This document shows positions 13,089-19,120 of a stretch of 19,120 bases of DNA, in pieces. This DNA comes from an uncultured Lysobacteraceae bacterium. Its GTDB lineage: Bacteria; Pseudomonadota; Gammaproteobacteria; Xanthomonadales; Xanthomonadaceae. The notes under the pieces were generated by a model that had not been told where the DNA came from, ran no database searches, and saw only the letters and a program-made list of their open reading frames with translations. The stretch is from assembly GCA_946480825.1 (NCBI GenBank), contig CAMLLG010000073.1, positions 1-19,120 on the forward strand. The letters are read 5' to 3'. A program made the position numbers and the translations under genes. The first letter of the stretch is position 1, and every line of letters begins with the position of its first letter.

Positions 13089-15455
13089 TCACCGCGGTGG
13101 CGGCGGCGCGATCACCGTGCGGTCGCCGTTGTGCTCGGGCGGCGAGACGATACCCGCGGCCTCCATCGCCTCGATCAGGCGCGCGGCGCGGTTGTAACCG
13201 ATCTTCAGCCGGCGCTGCACGCCGGAGATCGAGGCACGGCGGCTTTCGGTGACGATCTTGACCGCTTCGTCGTACAGCGGGTCGCTCTCGTCGCCGGCAC
13301 CGCCGCCGCTTTCGGGCAGACCGGTCGGGCCGACCACGATGCCGTCGCCCATCGTCTGCACTTCTTCCAGCACGCCCGCGATGTAATCCGGCGCGCCGCC
13401 GGTCTGCTTGAGATTCTCGACGACGCGATGCACCTCGTCGTCGCTGACGAAGGCGCCATGGACGCGCTCGGGCATCGCGGTACCCGGCGGCAGGTACAGC
13501 ATGTCGCCGTGGCCGAGCAGCGTTTCCGCGCCCGATTGGTCGAGGATCGTGCGCGAGTCGATCTTCGAGCTGACCTGGAACGCGATGCGGGTCGGGATGT
13601 TCGCCTTGATCAGCCCGGTGATCACGTCCACCGAGGGCCGCTGGGTCGCCAGGATCAGATGGATGCCGGCGGCGCGGGCCTTCTGCGCAAGCCGGGCGAT
13701 GAGTTCTTCGACCTTCTTGCCGACGATCATCATCATGTCGGCGAATTCGTCGATGAAGATCACGATGAACGGCATCGGCTCCAGCGCCGGCGGGGCTTCC
13801 TGCAGATCCGGATTCGGGCGGAACAGCGGGTCCAGCATCGGCTGGCCGGCGTCCTGCGCGTCCTTGACCTTCTTGTTGAAGCCGGCGAGGTTGCGCACCC
13901 CGACCGCACTCATCAACTTGTAGCGGCGTTCCATTTCGGCCACGCACCAGCGCAGCCCGTTCGCCGCTTCCTTCATGTCGGTGACGACCGGCGCCAGCAG
14001 ATGCGGGATGCCCTGATAGACGCTGAGTTCCAGCATCTTCGGGTCGATCATCAACATCCGCAGTTCCTTGGCGCTGGCCTTGTACAGCAGCGACAGCACC
14101 ATCGCGTTCACCGCCACCGATTTGCCGGAACCGGTGGTGCCCGCGACCAGCAGATGCGGCATGCGCGCGAGGTCGGCCACCGTCGGCCGGCCGGCGATAT
14201 CCTTGCCCAGCGCCAGGGTCAACGGGCTGGCGGACTTGTCGTATTCCTTCGAGCGCAGCAGTTCGCTGAGATAGATCATCTCGCGATGGGTATTCGGGGT
14301 TTCCAGGCCGATCACCGATTTGCCCGGGATCACGTCGACCACGCGCACCGACTTCACGCTGAGGCCGCGGGCGATGTCCTTGTCGAGCGAACTGATCGAA
14401 CTGACCTTGATGCCCGGCGCGGGTTCGATCTCGAAACGGGTGATGACCGGGCCCGGATAGGCGCCGACCACCTGGGCATCGATGCGGAAGTCCTTGAGCT
14501 TGAATTCGATCTGCCGCGAGAGGGTTTCGAGCGTGCTCTCGTCGTAGCCCTTGGGCTGCGGCTTGGGGTCGTCCAGCAGCGACAGCGGCGGGATACCGGA
14601 ACCGTCGGAGACATGGAACAGCGGGATCTGCTGCTCGCGCTTGGCGCGTTCGCTCTTCTCCACCACCGGCGCGGCCGGCGGCTCGATCTTCACCGGCTCG
14701 CGCTTCGCGCGCTTTTCGGTCTCGACCTTGCGCACTTCCTCGCGCTCCTCGCGCATCGCGCGGGCCGCCTGCCATTCGCTGGCCTGCTGGGTGCCCTTGC
14801 GCATGAACCGCGACAGCAGCGGCGGCAACTTCAGCGCCCAGAAGCCGATGCGGTCCATCACCCCCAGCCACGACAACCCGGTGGCGAGCGTGACCGAAAT
14901 CAGCAGCAGCGCGATCAGGAACAGATTGCCGCCGACCATGCCGAAACCGCGCAGCAGCGAATCGCCGACGAGTTTGCCGAGGATGCCGCCGGCACCCGCC
15001 GAAAAGCCGTCGACCGCGCCGATCTTCAGGCTCAGCAGGCCGGTGGCGGCGACCACGAAACCGACGATCCCGACCAGACGCAGCGCGGGGCCGAGATCGG
15101 CGTCGCCATCGCCGTCGGCGTCCATTCCGAACAGGGCGATCCAGGCGATCGCGCCGAGGATCAGCGGCAGCGCGAACGCGACGTAGCCGCAGAGATACAG
15201 CAGCACGTCCGCGAGGAATGCGCCGACGCGACCGCCGGCATTCTGCAGCGGCGCGGTGACGCTGCCGGAATGCGACCAGCCGGGATCGGATGCCGAATAG
15301 GTGAACAGGCAGACCAGGAGGTAGAGCAGGAACGGCGCGATGATGATCAGCGCGATGTCGCGCACCAGCCGCTGACGGCCGGGACTCATCCGGGGCGTCT
15401 CGGCCACGGGGGCGCGACGGGCTTTCGTACTGCGGTCGGGGAGCTCGCGTGCCAC
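13089..15455 (-). CDS. ftsK: DNA translocase FtsK
   Basis: FtsK anchors at the division septum and pumps chromosomal DNA, activating XerCD at dif. The 788-residue protein has four N-terminal membrane segments (within about 25-215), a short charged Lys/Glu/Arg linker (about 220-280), and the motor domain with Walker A GTTGSGKS at 439-446, Walker [11 protein letters not shown], and [20 protein letters not shown]. It ends in the gamma winged helix ([11 protein letters not shown]...[10 protein letters not shown]), which reads KOPS sequences. The linker is far shorter than in E. coli. I chose the GTG at 15455, which gives [10 protein letters not shown], like related proteins from recall. The frame extends to a TTG at 15473, and an ATG is at 15389, so the exact start is open. 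Confidence 0.95.
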   Translation of the reverse strand: MARELPDRSTKARRAPVAETPRMSPGRQRLVRDIALIIIAPFLLYLLVCLFTYSASDPGWSHSGSVTAPLQNAGGRVGAFLADVLLYLCGYVAFALPLILGAIAWIALFGMDADGDGDADLGPALRLVGIVGFVVAATGLLSLKIGAVDGFSAGAGGILGKLVGDSLLRGFGMVGGNLFLIALLLISVTLATGLSWLGVMDRIGFWALKLPPLLSRFMRKGTQQASEWQAARAMREEREEVRKVETEKRAKREPVKIEPPAAPVVEKSERAKREQQIPLFHVSDGSGIPPLSLLDDPKPQPKGYDESTLETLSRQIEFKLKDFRIDAQVVGAYPGPVITRFEIEPAPGIKVSSISSLDKDIARGLSVKSVRVVDVIPGKSVIGLETPNTHREMIYLSELLRSKEYDKSASPLTLALGKDIAGRPTVADLARMPHLLVAGTTGSGKSVAVNAMVLSLLYKASAKELRMLMIDPKMLELSVYQGIPHLLAPVVTDMKEAANGLRWCVAEMERRYKLMSAVGVRNLAGFNKKVKDAQDAGQPMLDPLFRPNPDLQEAPPALEPMPFIVIFIDEFADMMMIVGKKVEELIARLAQKARAAGIHLILATQRPSVDVITGLIKANIPTRIAFQVSSKIDSRTILDQSGAETLLGHGDMLYLPPGTAMPERVHGAFVSDDEVHRVVENLKQTGGAPDYIAGVLEEVQTMGDGIVVGPTGLPESGGGAGDESDPLYDEAVKIVTESRRASISGVQRRLKIGYNRAARLIEAMEAAGIVSPPEHNGDRTVIAPPPPR

Positions 15456-15693
15456 CGTGTGCCGAAACCTCAAGAAGTTCGTCTAGGAAGCTGATCTTAC
15501 AGGGGAAAAGCGGCAGCGGACACCTGCGAATCGGCGGTGTCGCCACGGCACCGCCCAGGCGGCGTGTCCCGCCAACGCCTTTCGCATTTCCGCGGAGCCC
15601 GTTCGCCGATATGTATGCTCCCGCTGACCGGACGGAATGTCGATGCCGGCAATCGCAGTTCAACTTTTCTGCAGTGCATCATGGAGGAGCCGT

Positions 15694-19120
<3,427 letters not shown>

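Noticed and set aside
13023..15663. Long open frames on both strands overlapping ftsK
   Set aside because: The FtsK frame contains all family motifs; the others are antisense or shifted shadows with His/Arg-rich low-complexity translations.

Overview
The window is high-GC DNA from a gammaproteobacterium, most likely of the Xanthomonadaceae/Lysobacteraceae (Lysobacter-like). The reasons are the ftsK-lolA-(exported protein)-rarA-crcB block, the close match of FtsK, TrxB and RluF to that family from memory, and strong G/C preference at third codon positions. No database was searched, so family names rest on visible motifs and recall.

Left edge (1-3082): this looks like the border of a polyketide/non-ribosomal peptide cluster. 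A minus-strand gene running off the window (1-522) has the helical adaptor and the PATDVMFP...EGIYK motif that precede SAM-dependent methyltransferase domains of (trans-AT) polyketide synthases. It is preceded by a chain of short overlapping minus-strand ORFs and a doublet of near-identical palindromes. Facing the other way is an Sfp-type phosphopantetheinyl transferase (1423-2253). Convergent with it is a calcineurin-like metallophosphoesterase (2312-3082) that resembles the PptH enzymes encoded beside mycobacterial PptT. The pair could put the phosphopantetheine arm on carrier proteins and take it off.

Middle (3091-9059): after a 14-bp tandem repeat and an extended -10-like element comes a tightly overlapped three-gene operon coding for a Wadjet/Mks-type SMC complex: kleisin (JetA/MksF-like), DUF4194 winged-helix subunit (JetB/MksE-like) and SMC ATPase (JetC/MksB-like). 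No JetD/MksG nuclease gene lies beside it.

Right (9129-19120): a small DUF4124-like exported protein, crcB (fluoride channel), rarA, an exported protein with an apparent internal duplication, lolA and ftsK all read leftwards. To the right are a three-domain protein (beta-trefoil, zinc-dependent phospholipase C, second beta-trefoil) with no signal peptide, the 23S rRNA pseudouridine synthase rluF, and the 5' part of trxB.

No tRNA, rRNA, CRISPR array, transposase or insertion sequence was seen. The most interesting points are the nuclease-less JetABC operon, the PptT/PptH-like pair at the cluster edge, and the unusual phospholipase.
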